Below are positions 6,638 to 12,930 of a stretch of 13,709 nucleotides of DNA, one piece after another. Within the stretch, counting starts at the first letter, position 1. Each line of letters begins with the position of its first letter. The DNA is from Candidatus Aenigmatarchaeota archaeon (GTDB lineage: Archaea; Aenigmatarchaeota; Aenigmatarchaeia; QMZS01), in assembly GCA_021163805.1 (NCBI GenBank), contig JAGGTL010000055.1, forward strand, positions 1 through 13,709, read 5' to 3'. The notes under the pieces were generated by a model. It saw only the letters and a list, made by a program, of their open reading frames with translations. It did no database searches and was not told the DNA's origin. Position numbers and translations under genes: made by a program.

Positions 6638-6815
6638 TTAATCTTTAACAATAACCACATAAGCTCTTTTTCCAGTATATTTTTTTGGACATCAACTTTG
6701 GCTGAATTCCAGATGGAGTCACAACTTTTTTGTAGACTACAATAACTTTCTCCTTAATTGCATAATTTACTCTTTGTGCGGTGTAGTGCCCGAGTAGTTT
6801 TTTTCCAATACCCAT
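6638..6815 (-). pseudogene. Frameshifted AbrB/MazE-like (DUF2080-like) small protein gene
   Basis: From ATG 6815 the frame reads MGIGKKLLGH, then RVNYAIKEKVIVVYKKVVTP, then SG near 6709. Skipping to the next frame gives NSAKVDV (about 6708-6689), and another shift gives PKKYTGKRAYVVIVKD, ending at TAA 6638-6640. The assembled pattern SG-NSAKVDV-PKKYTGKRAYVVI matches the AbrB-type GNSA-x-V-x-(V/I)PKKY-x-GK-x-xxV pattern of MazE-like antidotes and of DUF2080, annotated as transposon-encoded. Each break is explained by one missing base, the first after GG at 6709-6710 and the second after GT at 6689-6690. Read without shifts, the frame continues to a different stop at about 6648 with no family likeness. 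Either the gene is decayed, the sequence carries two errors, or recoding occurs. An intact product would be about 59 residues. Confidence 0.72.
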
Positions 6816-6845
6816 ATTATTCTCTAGAAATACCTCGGGTATTTA

Positions 6846-7748
6846 TTATTGTGGTTCAGTTCTCAATTCTTCATAGGCAGAATTCGCGGCAATTGCCCCC
6901 TGCGCGCAGGCAACAATAATTTGTTTTAAAGGGCCGTTTGTCACATCTCCCGCTGCAAAAACACCTTCTATATTTGTTCTCTGCTTTTTATCAACTTTTA
7001 TGTGATTTTCTTCCAATTCAATTCCCAATTCTTCGGCCAATTTTACGCTGGGGATGGAACCTATCTCTACAAATAAACCATCCACGTTCAGTTTTTCTCC
7101 ATTATCTAACTTAACACATTCAAGTTTATTTTCTCCAACTAATTCAATAACATTAGCATTGAATATTGATTTTATTTTTTCATTCTTCTCAACTTCTTCA
7201 ATCCATTTTGGTTCAGCCCTGAAAAACTTATTTTTTCTGTAAATTATATAGATTTCATTTGCGAATTTGGAGAGGAGCAAAGCGGCAGTCAGAGCAGAGT
7301 TAGAACCACCAACAACACCAACAACTTTATTTTTAAAAAATGCTGCATCGCAGGTGGCGCAATAACTTATTCCCTTTCCCAAAAATTTATCTTCATTCTT
7401 CAAACCCAACTTTCTTTTTTCTGTTCCGGTCGCCAAAATTATTTTTTTTGCTTCATATTCGGTTGAATTTGTTTTTACCAGAAATTGAGAATCAATTTTT
7501 TTAATGGAATCTACATAACTGTTTATTATTTCAACTCCCAAATTTTCAACCTGTTCTCTCATTTTTTTTGTGAGTTCTATTCCAATAATTTTTTTATGGG
7601 AAGGAAAATTGCAGATTTCGTCTGCTTCGGCAGCCATACCGCCAATTTGTTCTCCTATGACGAGAGTATTAAGTTTGTATCTGGCAGCATAAATTGCTGC
7701 AGTCAATCCGGCCGGACCTGCGCCTATAATTACAAGGTCATATTCCAT
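6846..7748 (-). CDS. trxB: Thioredoxin-disulfide reductase (NAD(P)H-dependent, FAD)
   Basis: The enzyme passes electrons from NAD(P)H through FAD and a redox disulfide to thioredoxin. The 300-residue length is standard for the low-molecular-weight type. IIGAGPAGLTAA (7-18) is the FAD loop, YCATCDAAFF (129-138) holds the active disulfide C130-C133, VVGGSNSALTAA (145-156) is the NADPH loop, and GVFAAGDVTNGPLKQIIVAC near the C-terminus is the second FAD contact. The usual phosphate-binding HRR motif is here YRK (170-172) followed by R177, so cofactor preference (NADPH or NADH) is not certain. A thioredoxin-like gene begins the unit 27 bases upstream on the same strand, and they probably form a two-gene operon. 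The stop lies 30 bases past the start of the frameshifted AbrB-like gene. Confidence 0.96.
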   Translation of the reverse strand: MEYDLVIIGAGPAGLTAAIYAARYKLNTLVIGEQIGGMAAEADEICNFPSHKKIIGIELTKKMREQVENLGVEIINSYVDSIKKIDSQFLVKTNSTEYEAKKIILATGTEKRKLGLKNEDKFLGKGISYCATCDAAFFKNKVVGVVGGSNSALTAALLLSKFANEIYIIYRKNKFFRAEPKWIEEVEKNEKIKSIFNANVIELVGENKLECVKLDNGEKLNVDGLFVEIGSIPSVKLAEELGIELEENHIKVDKKQRTNIEGVFAAGDVTNGPLKQIIVACAQGAIAANSAYEELRTEPQ

Positions 7749-7775
7749 ATTTAAGTATATTGAAAATAAAATAAA

Positions 7776-8084
7776 TTAACCAAAAAGCCTGCTGAAGAGG
7801 GATTTCTTCAAACCGAGACCCTTTTCAATTTTGCTTCTTAGAGAATCCTCGCTAGGAGTGCCGATAATTCTCTGAATTTCATTATTTTTATCATCCAAAA
7901 ACAATACCGTTGGCACCGCCATAATGTTGTATTTTGAGGCAAGTTCTTTTCCTTCCGAAGTTTTCATTCTTATCTTTTTGAAACTTAATCCGTAATTGTA
8001 ATATTCTGGGGCAATCTTTTCTACAACTTTCTCCGCATTTGGACAGTGAGGACAGTTGGAAGAGACAAAAATAAGGAGTTCCAT
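7776..8084 (-). CDS. Thioredoxin/glutaredoxin-like protein with CPHC active site
   Basis: The 102-residue protein begins MELLIFVSSNCPHCPNAEKV, placing the redox disulfide C11-P-H-C14 right after strand 1, as in the small archaeal thioredoxin-like proteins. The cis-proline loop is MAVPTV (55-60, P58), followed by LFLDDKN and IGTPSEDSLRSKIE of the last strand and helix. The C-terminal tail GLKKSLFSRLFG is basic and amphipathic. No signal peptide is present, so it works in the cytosol. It directly precedes trxB and is the natural electron acceptor of that enzyme. The CPHC motif is shared with DsbA-type and some archaeal glutaredoxin-like proteins, and usually goes with a less reducing potential than CGPC. 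Reductive role is inferred from the trxB linkage. Confidence 0.88.
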   Translation of the reverse strand: MELLIFVSSNCPHCPNAEKVVEKIAPEYYNYGLSFKKIRMKTSEGKELASKYNIMAVPTVLFLDDKNNEIQRIIGTPSEDSLRSKIEKGLGLKKSLFSRLFG

Positions 8085-8097
8085 AAATTATGGTTGA

Positions 8098-8112
8098 TAA
8101 TTATAAATATTC
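8098..8112 (-). promoter_or_regulatory. Putative BRE/TATA for the thioredoxin-trxB unit
   Basis: Read on the minus strand, GCGGAATATTTATAATTATC (about 8097-8116) has a purine-rich BRE-like GCGGAA followed by ATATTTATAAT. It lies about 20 bases before the ATG at 8084, so transcription would start at or next to the start codon. No Shine-Dalgarno site is present. Confidence 0.4.
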
Positions 8113-8249
8113 CGCAACTAAAAGAAGAGATAAATAAATATAATCAATTAATCTTTAAATCCGTTTAAACCTTCTTGATAATAAAAATTTTTATTTTGTG
8201 GAAAGTTCTCATAAGACATTAGGAATGAAAAGATTAAATTTCAGAGAGT

Positions 8250-8298
8250 TGGCAGTTTAGATTTTTTATTCTAGTTTTGCGGAGTATTTTGACTGCCA
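8250..8298. repeat. Inverted repeat TGGCAGT / ACTGCCA
   Basis: TGGCAGT (8250-8256) and ACTGCCA (8292-8298) are perfect 7-base inverted arms around a 35-base loop. The right arm's GACTGC (8291-8296) is also complementary to GCAGTC at 8371-8376, so two mutually exclusive hairpins are possible. In AT-rich DNA, GC-containing arms like these are less likely by chance, but function is unproven. Confidence 0.4.
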
Positions 8299-8307
8299 GA
8301 AGGTGAT

Positions 8308-8320
8308 TATATATAAATTT
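8308..8320 (+). promoter_or_regulatory. TATA-like element TATATATAAATTT
   Basis: This is the best TATA match upstream of the GIY-YIG/ogg cluster. Archaeal initiation about 25 bases downstream would start RNA near 8338-8342 and give a leader of about 85 bases before the ATG at 8426. The leader contains the GCAGTC element and the AAATAA/TTATTT hairpin. Assignment rests on consensus likeness only. Confidence 0.4.
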
Positions 8321-8425
8321 TAATATTGATGAAGCATAAATACCCGGCAGGATAAAATAAATGATTATTTGCAGTCTGACTAAAAATTTCTCATTGGAAT
8401 AAGTTATTAGAAAACTACTAATTAA

Positions 8426-8833
8426 ATGAAAGGGGTCTACATATTAATTATTCTGATTATTAGGAATACAAAAATAAAAGTTGGTGCGCTGGGGGAAATT
8501 AAATTTGCTAAAGGGGTTTATGCCTATGTTGGCTCGGCGCAAAATAATCTGGAGAAGAGGATTAAAAGACATCTAACGAAAAACAAGAAAAAATTCTGGC
8601 ACATCGACTACCTAACTGCAAATAAATTCGTAAAAATTGTGAAAGTATTTTATAAACTTGCGAGAAAGTCCGAAGAATGCAGAACTGCAGAAAAATTAAG
8701 AAAAACAGAGATTCCAATAAAAAATTTTGGATGTTCTGATTGCAATTGCGAATCGCATCTATTCAAAATTAGAAGTAAAAATATTGCAGATAATGGGTGG
8801 AAACTATGGAAATTGGTAGAATTGAATCATTAA
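8426..8833 (+). CDS. GIY-YIG nuclease domain protein, DUF123/Uri type
   Basis: The 135-residue protein shows the GIY part as KGVYILIILI (2-11) and the YIG part as KGVYAYVGSA (29-38). The helix arginine lies in LEKRIKRHL (42-50), and the HWHIDYL-like element is FWHIDYLT (57-64). E84 in SEECRTAEKL is a candidate metal ligand. FGCSDCNCESHLF (101-113) is the cysteine/His-rich signature of the DUF123 subgroup. GIY-YIG domains cut DNA with one metal ion; the role of the DUF123 subgroup is not established. Its last 28 bases overlap the ogg gene, so the two are translationally linked, suggesting a shared DNA-repair role. The cysteine cluster could hold zinc. No targeting signal is seen. Confidence 0.86.
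   Translation: MKGVYILIILIIRNTKIKVGALGEIKFAKGVYAYVGSAQNNLEKRIKRHLTKNKKKFWHIDYLTANKFVKIVKVFYKLARKSEECRTAEKLRKTEIPIKNFGCSDCNCESHLFKIRSKNIADNGWKLWKLVELNH
8795..8800 (+). promoter_or_regulatory. Shine-Dalgarno-like GGGTGG before ogg
   Basis: GGGTGG ends 5 bases before the ATG at 8806 and shares GGTG with the archaeal consensus GGTGA. It lies inside the GIY-YIG reading frame and supports ATG 8806, rather than the in-frame GTG at 8797, as the ogg start. It is one of the very few such sites in the window. Confidence 0.4.
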
Positions 8834-9420
8834 AATCAAAAATTGGCAGAAGAATAAGAAATCATCTGAAAGAATTTAATGTGGATAAAAATAATTCCAA
8901 AGAACTTTTTATTGAAATGTGTTTCTGCATACTGGTTGCAAATAATTCTGTTGAAAAAACAAAAAAGGTGTGGGAAAAGATGGGTGAAGATTTTTTAAAA
9001 TTATCTGAAATGGAATTAAGAAATAAACTGAAATTGCTTGGTTGTAGATTCTACAAAAAAAGATCCCGTTATATAATTTCCGCAAGAAAACATCTGAATG
9101 AAATAAAAAAGATTTTTAAATTAGAAGAAAAAGAATCAAGAGAATGGTTGGTTGAAAATATAATGGGTCTTGGTTTCAAAGAATCTTCGCATTTTTTGAG
9201 AAATATTGGTTACAAAAATTTTGCTATTTTGGACAGACATGTTCTGAGAGTTCTGTTAAAGTATGGTATTATTAAAACTATTCCAAAAACACTTACAAAG
9301 AAAAAATATCTGGAGATAGAAAATAAACTCAAAAAAATTTGTGAAAAATTAAATATTTCTATGGCGGAATTGGATCTCTATTTATTTTATCTTGAAACAG
9401 GAAAAATTTGTGAAAAATAA
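8806..9420 (+). CDS. ogg: 8-oxoguanine DNA glycosylase/AP lyase, archaeal Ogg2 type
   Basis: The enzyme removes oxidised guanine from DNA and nicks the resulting abasic site. From ATG 8806 the product is 204 residues, normal for Ogg2. Family marks are ELFIEMCFCILVANNSVEKT (36-55 counted from the upstream GTG), LLGCRFYKKRSRYIISARK, and the helix-hairpin-helix with catalytic residues: GLGFKESSHFLRNIGY holds the nucleophilic lysine (K125 from the ATG), and FAILDRHVLRVL holds the essential aspartate (D143). The C-terminus ELDLYLFYLETGK is also typical. The start overlaps the GIY-YIG gene by 28 bases, and a GGGTGG site precedes it. Rpp29 follows 18 bases downstream. Activity on 8-oxoG is inferred from the family. 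Confidence 0.92.
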   Translation: MEIGRIESLKSKIGRRIRNHLKEFNVDKNNSKELFIEMCFCILVANNSVEKTKKVWEKMGEDFLKLSEMELRNKLKLLGCRFYKKRSRYIISARKHLNEIKKIFKLEEKESREWLVENIMGLGFKESSHFLRNIGYKNFAILDRHVLRVLLKYGIIKTIPKTLTKKKYLEIENKLKKICEKLNISMAELDLYLFYLETGKICEK

Positions 9421-9438
9421 ATATGCAAAATTTGAATT

Positions 9439-9714
9439 ATGGATAAAGATAAAATTATGGATTTTCTTAGAGATGAATTTATTGGCAAAAAAGTTGAAAT
9501 TGTTGAGAGCAAGAACAAAGATTTGGTAGGAATAAAAGGAAAAATTGTAGATGAAACAAAAAATATGTTTGAAATCGAATCAAAGGGAAAGACTAAAAAA
9601 GTGCAAAAAAATATCTGCAAGTTTAAATTTCTTCCTGAAAATATTATCATAGACGGAAAAATAATAAACTATAGACCTGAAGATAGAATTGTCCTGAAAT
9701 TCAAGGACTGGTAA
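9439..9714 (+). CDS. rnp1: RNase P protein subunit Rpp29 (Pop4, component 1)
   Basis: Rpp29 pairs with Rpp21 and binds the specificity domain of RNase P RNA, helping 5' maturation of tRNA precursors. The 91-residue product has FIGKKVEIVESKNKDLVGIK (14-33), GKIVDETKNMFEIE (34-47) and the C-terminal YRPEDRIVLK (78-87), which together are the Sm-like barrel signature of the family. Met7 (9457) is an alternative start that would leave the barrel intact. It sits 18 bases after ogg and 4 bases before the PP-loop gene, within one plus-strand cluster. In many archaea this gene lies in the ribosomal L29-S17 region instead, so the position is unusual. Confidence 0.94.
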   Translation: MDKDKIMDFLRDEFIGKKVEIVESKNKDLVGIKGKIVDETKNMFEIESKGKTKKVQKNICKFKFLPENIIIDGKIINYRPEDRIVLKFKDW

Positions 9715-9718
9715 GATT

Positions 9719-10663
9719 ATGCTTGCTTATGTTCTTTACTCTGGTGGTCTGGATTCTGGTTTGGCAATAAAATTAATTCAGGAGCAGGGCCTTAAAGTTG
9801 TTGGTGTTCATTTTGTATCTCCCTTTTTTGGAAATCCTAATTTTTGCAAGAAAATTTCAAGAGAACAAAATTTCAAATTAATTATTAAAAAAGTTGATAA
9901 AAAATATTTAAAGATTTTAAGAAAACCAAAATATGGGTTTGGTTCTCAAATGAATCCGTGTCTGGATTGCCACATCTACATGTTAAAAGAAATGAAAAAA
10001 ATTGCAAAAAACAACATAATAGTGACGGGAGAAGTTCTTGGACAAAGACCCATGTCTCAAAAACTGCATGATTTTAAATTAATTGAAAAGGAATTAAAAA
10101 TGAAAAATAAAATTTTAAGACCTTTAAGTGCAAAACTTCTCCCAGAAACTGTCTACGAGAAGAATGGAATTATCGATAGAAAAAATCTTTTAGAAATAAA
10201 GGGCAGGGGCAGGAAAAAACAACTAAATTTGGCGAAGAAATATAAATTGAAATTTTTGTCCCCTGCCGGAGGTTGCTTGCTTACAGACAAGGAATTCTCA
10301 AAAAAATTAAAAGATTTATTTGAGCATAAAAAAAGAATTTCCAAAACTGATTTAGAACTGCTGAAAGTTGGAAGACATTTCAGAATTGGAAAAAATAAAA
10401 TTGTGGTTGGAAGAAATGAAATGGAAAATAAGAAAATAGAAAAATTAAGAAAAAAAGGAGATTTTATATTTAAGGTTGAAGGAATTGGACCAACAACTTT
10501 ATTGCAAGGAGAGAAAAACAAAGAAAGCATAAAACTGGCGGCAGCACTGACTTTGTTTTATTCTGATGAAAAAGATTCTCCAGTCAGATATGGCAAAACT
10601 CCAAATAAAAAAATCAGAATTAAAAAACCTGAAAGAGAAGAAATAGAGAAATTCAGAATATAA
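9719..10663 (+). CDS. PP-loop ATP pyrophosphatase, probable tRNA thiolation enzyme (MnmA/ThiI-like)
   Basis: The 314-residue protein opens with the ATP pyrophosphatase P-loop YSGGLDSGLA (7-16). C81 and C84 in QMNPCLDCHIYML align with the NPC-x-x-C(N/H) site of MnmA, and C186 in LSPAGGCLLTD could be the second catalytic cysteine. These enzymes adenylate a tRNA base carbonyl and replace oxygen with sulfur. The C-terminal half (LELLKVGRHFRIGKNKIVVG, then EGIGPTTLLQG) is not found in MnmA or ThiI as I know them, but recurs in a group often annotated loosely as tRNA 2-thiouridine or thiamine-related. It follows Rpp29 by 4 bases, consistent with work on tRNA. The exact base and position (U8, U34 or U54) and the sulfur donor are unknown, so no gene symbol is given. 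Confidence 0.8.
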   Translation: MLAYVLYSGGLDSGLAIKLIQEQGLKVVGVHFVSPFFGNPNFCKKISREQNFKLIIKKVDKKYLKILRKPKYGFGSQMNPCLDCHIYMLKEMKKIAKNNIIVTGEVLGQRPMSQKLHDFKLIEKELKMKNKILRPLSAKLLPETVYEKNGIIDRKNLLEIKGRGRKKQLNLAKKYKLKFLSPAGGCLLTDKEFSKKLKDLFEHKKRISKTDLELLKVGRHFRIGKNKIVVGRNEMENKKIEKLRKKGDFIFKVEGIGPTTLLQGEKNKESIKLAAALTLFYSDEKDSPVRYGKTPNKKIRIKKPEREEIEKFRI

Positions 10664-10718
10664 TCATCTTAGTTATCTTTCTATATCTTTCCTGATAGTT
10701 TGCAAAGACATCTCTAAA

Positions 10719-11468
10719 TTATTTTTTCTTTGAAGTTTTTTTCAAAATATCTATCATTTCTTCTGGAAATGGAAACACTATCGTGGAATTTTTCTCTGCT
10801 GAAATATCCGACAAAGTTTGATATAATCTTAATTTTAGTGATGATGGGGATTTATCAATAATTTTTCCAGCTTCAACTAATGCTTGCGCCGCCTGTTTTT
10901 CTGCTTCCGCAAGTATAACTCTTGCTCTTCTGTCCCTCTCGGCCTCTGCTTGATGGGCCATTGCTCTTTTCATATTCTCCGGCAATTCTATATCTTTTAT
11001 TTTCACATCGGTAACTTTTATTCCCCACGGGTCGGTTTCTTTATCAACAATTTCCTTTATTTTCCTGCCTATTTCTTCTCTCTTTGCCAGAACAGAATCC
11101 AATTCGGCTTTTCCACACATATCTCTCAATGCGGATTGAGATAGTTGAGAAACTGCATATCTATATTGTTCAACTTCTAATACGGCTTTATCGGCATACA
11201 ATACCTTGAAAAAAACAACACCATTAACTTTTATGGGAACATTATCTTGAGTCATAACTTCCTGAGACGGAATATCTACTGTAATAACCCTTATATCAAC
11301 CTTCTCAATTCGTTCTATTACGGGAATTATCCATCTGAATCCCGGCTGAAGAATACCTGCAAATTTACCCAACCTGAATTTTACACCTCTTTCATATTGA
11401 TTTATTATTCTGATTCCTTTAAAAAATATGACTATACCAAAAAAGATTATTGCATATATCCAACTCAT
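10719..11468 (-). CDS. SPFH/Band 7 membrane protein, stomatin-like
   Basis: The 249-residue protein has one N-terminal membrane helix (about 3-18, WIYAIIFFGIVIFF). The SPFH domain follows: INQYERGVKFRLGKFAG (22-38), LQPGFRWIIPVIERIEKVDI (40-59), TVDIPSQEVMTQDNVPIKVN (63-82) and SQSALRDMCGKAELDSVLAK (110-129). The helical end is WGIKVTDVKIKDIELPENMK then AEAERDRRARVILAEAEKQA. Stomatins oligomerise under the membrane and organise other membrane proteins; prokaryotic ones are often encoded beside an NfeD protease, which is absent here. The usual LRDVIGQ is LRDMCGK. The upstream gene on this strand is eL37, 33 bases away, and its AT-rich spacer may carry a separate promoter. It converges with the PP-loop gene across 55 bases. 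Confidence 0.94.
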   Translation of the reverse strand: MSWIYAIIFFGIVIFFKGIRIINQYERGVKFRLGKFAGILQPGFRWIIPVIERIEKVDIRVITVDIPSQEVMTQDNVPIKVNGVVFFKVLYADKAVLEVEQYRYAVSQLSQSALRDMCGKAELDSVLAKREEIGRKIKEIVDKETDPWGIKVTDVKIKDIELPENMKRAMAHQAEAERDRRARVILAEAEKQAAQALVEAGKIIDKSPSSLKLRLYQTLSDISAEKNSTIVFPFPEEMIDILKKTSKKK

Positions 11469-11501
11469 AATATAGTTATATTAATAATATAGACGAAATA
11501 T

Positions 11502-11693
11502 TTATTTTTTCCGGTTTCCTTTTCCCAAAGGACTTTTCCATCTCCACGAAAAAGTCTTTATTTTCTTTGATTTCCCATATCCGCATTTTGTGCATAATTT
11601 CTTCTTTATATTGTAAGAATGAGAGCCGCATCTCTTACAGATTGTATGCAACAGTTTATTGTGTTTTCCAAAACTAGGGGTTCCTTTTGTCAT
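11502..11693 (-). CDS. rpl37e: Large-subunit ribosomal protein eL37
   Basis: The 63-residue protein begins MTKGTPSFGKHNKLLHTICK, which is diagnostic of L37e. The zinc ribbon uses C19/C22 (ICKRCGSHSYN) and C34/C37 (LCTKCGYGKS), and the basic end (FSWRWKSPLGKGNRKK) is typical. Length is normal for archaea. The protein is archaeal/eukaryotic-specific and part of the 50S subunit. In many archaea an Sm-like protein gene lies just upstream of it; here a divergent membrane-protein gene lies there instead. The start codon is unambiguous because the family begins exactly at this Met. Confidence 0.97.
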   Translation of the reverse strand: MTKGTPSFGKHNKLLHTICKRCGSHSYNIKKKLCTKCGYGKSKKIKTFSWRWKSPLGKGNRKK

Positions 11694-11731
11694 ATTTATA
11701 TTCGCAGAAAAATTTAATAAAGTATACGTTT
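11694..11731. promoter_or_regulatory. 38-bp divergent promoter between eL37 and the TctA-like gene
   Basis: AAATTTAATAAAG (about 11710-11722) is a TATA-like tract readable on both strands. On the minus strand its centre lies about 24 bases before the eL37 ATG, a good archaeal distance for a leaderless message. On the plus strand it lies about 15 bases before the ATG at 11732, which is short. Confidence 0.38.
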
Positions 11732-12928
11732 ATGTTTCTTGAACTTTTTTTCTTTTTGCTTCTCGGAATTTTGTTTGGAGTTATAGCAGGATTAATTCCT
11801 GGGCTGCATCCAAATACAATTGCCTTCCTCCTAATTTCTCTTTCTCCTTTTCTCGGAATTGAAACCATATGTCTGATAGCAATTTTGGTTGGATCAGAAA
11901 TTACAAATTCTTTTGTCGATTTTATTCCATCGATTCTTTTTTCTGCACCAGAGGAAGATACTGCTCTTTCCATTCTTCCGGGACAGAGATTTTTGCTCGC
12001 TGGAAGGGCTTATGAGGCGATATATTTAACAGTTTATGGCGGATTAATTTCAGTAATAATTATTGCATTAACCTTTCCTTTGTTCGTTATTTTTATTCCT
12101 GTATTCTATTCCTTTATTAAACCAATAATTGTTGTTCTCCTAATTTTAACAATTGTTCATCTGTTCTGGATGCAAAAGAAAAACAAGTTCGATGCTCTGT
12201 TGGTTTTTGTTTTTTCTGCTTTATTTGGTTTAATTATTTTCAGATTGCCTCTTTCTGGAAGCGAAGTTATGTTTCCGTGTTTTTGTGGACTCTTTGGTTT
12301 ATCAACTTTGTTTTTTGCTTCTTCAAAATCTGAAATTCCAGAACAGGAGATTGATGTGAATTTAGAGGATTGCTCAAAAAAGAAGAGTTCATTCATAGGG
12401 GTATTCTCGGGTTTAATTGCTGGAATTTTGCCCGGAGTTGGCTCAAGTCAGGTAACTGTTATGAGCCAGCAATTGGCCAGAATAAAAAATCTGAAAGATT
12501 TTATGATTTCTATTGGAGGGATTACAACTGCAAACAGTTTATTTTCAATTATTAGTTTATTTACCATTGGAAATCCAAGAAGCGGAACTTCTGTTGCAAT
12601 CCAGAGCCTTGCATTTGAACCTTCTCTTAAGATGCTGTTAACTATTTTCTTTATGATGGTTATTTCTGCCGGTTTTGCTTCGCTATTAACCCTATCGCTT
12701 TCAAAAATTCTTATAAAAAATATTTACAAAATTAAATACAACAAACTCATAAAATCTGTTTTTATTTTGCTCTTTATACTAGTTTATTTGTTTACGGGAT
12801 GGATTGGTTTAATAATTGCAATTACCGGTCTTGCAATCGGATTATTTTGCATCTCTAAATGTGTGAGAAGAAGTTTCATGATGGGTGTTTTGTTGGTTCC
12901 GACTATTTTGATTTTTTTGGGAGTTTAA
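11732..12928 (+). CDS. TctA-family integral membrane protein (archaeal COG1784-like)
   Basis: From ATG 11732 the product is 398 residues; an in-frame ATG at 11687 would start inside eL37 on the other strand, so it is rejected. It is highly hydrophobic, with about ten membrane segments in two similar halves. GLIPGLHPN (20-28) in half one and GILPGVGSS (231-239) in half two are the paired re-entrant motifs of TctA-type permeases. Near the first lie DFIPSILFSAPEEDTALSIL (63-82) and PGQRFLLAGRAYEAIYLT; near the second lies GNPRSGTSVAIQSL. Bacterial TctA works with TctB and a periplasmic TctC to import tricarboxylates; neither partner gene is near, and archaeal members usually stand alone, so the substrate is unknown. 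The charged loop at about 200-222 is likely cytosolic. Confidence 0.87.
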   Translation: MFLELFFFLLLGILFGVIAGLIPGLHPNTIAFLLISLSPFLGIETICLIAILVGSEITNSFVDFIPSILFSAPEEDTALSILPGQRFLLAGRAYEAIYLTVYGGLISVIIIALTFPLFVIFIPVFYSFIKPIIVVLLILTIVHLFWMQKKNKFDALLVFVFSALFGLIIFRLPLSGSEVMFPCFCGLFGLSTLFFASSKSEIPEQEIDVNLEDCSKKKSSFIGVFSGLIAGILPGVGSSQVTVMSQQLARIKNLKDFMISIGGITTANSLFSIISLFTIGNPRSGTSVAIQSLAFEPSLKMLLTIFFMMVISAGFASLLTLSLSKILIKNIYKIKYNKLIKSVFILLFILVYLFTGWIGLIIAITGLAIGLFCISKCVRRSFMMGVLLVPTILIFLGV

Positions 12929-12930
12929 AC

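Larger units (their letters stand above)
8085..8425. other. 341-base intergenic region without a convincing gene
   Basis: It contains the thioredoxin promoter at its left end, an inverted repeat around 8250-8298, and the strongest TATA-like box of the gap at 8308-8320. A short AAATAA/TTATTT inverted repeat lies at about 8357-8370. The open frames are tiny (11-23 codons, e.g. 8226-8261 plus and 8146-8217 minus) and look like chance. TGATGA (8327-8332) and CTGA (8376-8379) are 53 bases end to end, as in archaeal C/D-box RNAs, but no proper D' box is present and the C'-D spacing is short. No tRNA-like arm is seen. Confidence 0.5.

Noticed and set aside
8146..8217. 23-codon minus-strand frame (MSYENFPQNK...) in the 341-base gap
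   Set aside because: Too short, no homology I can recognise, no ribosome site; expected by chance in AT-rich DNA.
8327..8379. Possible C/D-box guide RNA (TGATGA ... CTGA, 53 bases)
   Set aside because: No D' box is found about 12 bases after the C box, the C'-like TGATTA is only 8 bases from CTGA instead of about 12, and the upstream TATA box would start RNA after the C box.
8797..8805. GTG start for ogg
   Set aside because: The in-frame ATG at 8806 has a GGGTGG site 5 bases upstream, which ends after the GTG begins and so could not serve it.
11687..11731. Upstream ATG giving a 15-residue longer TctA-like protein
   Set aside because: It would overlap the start of eL37 on the opposite strand and the divergent promoter. 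MFLELFFFLLLG at 11732 is the natural hydrophobic N-terminus.
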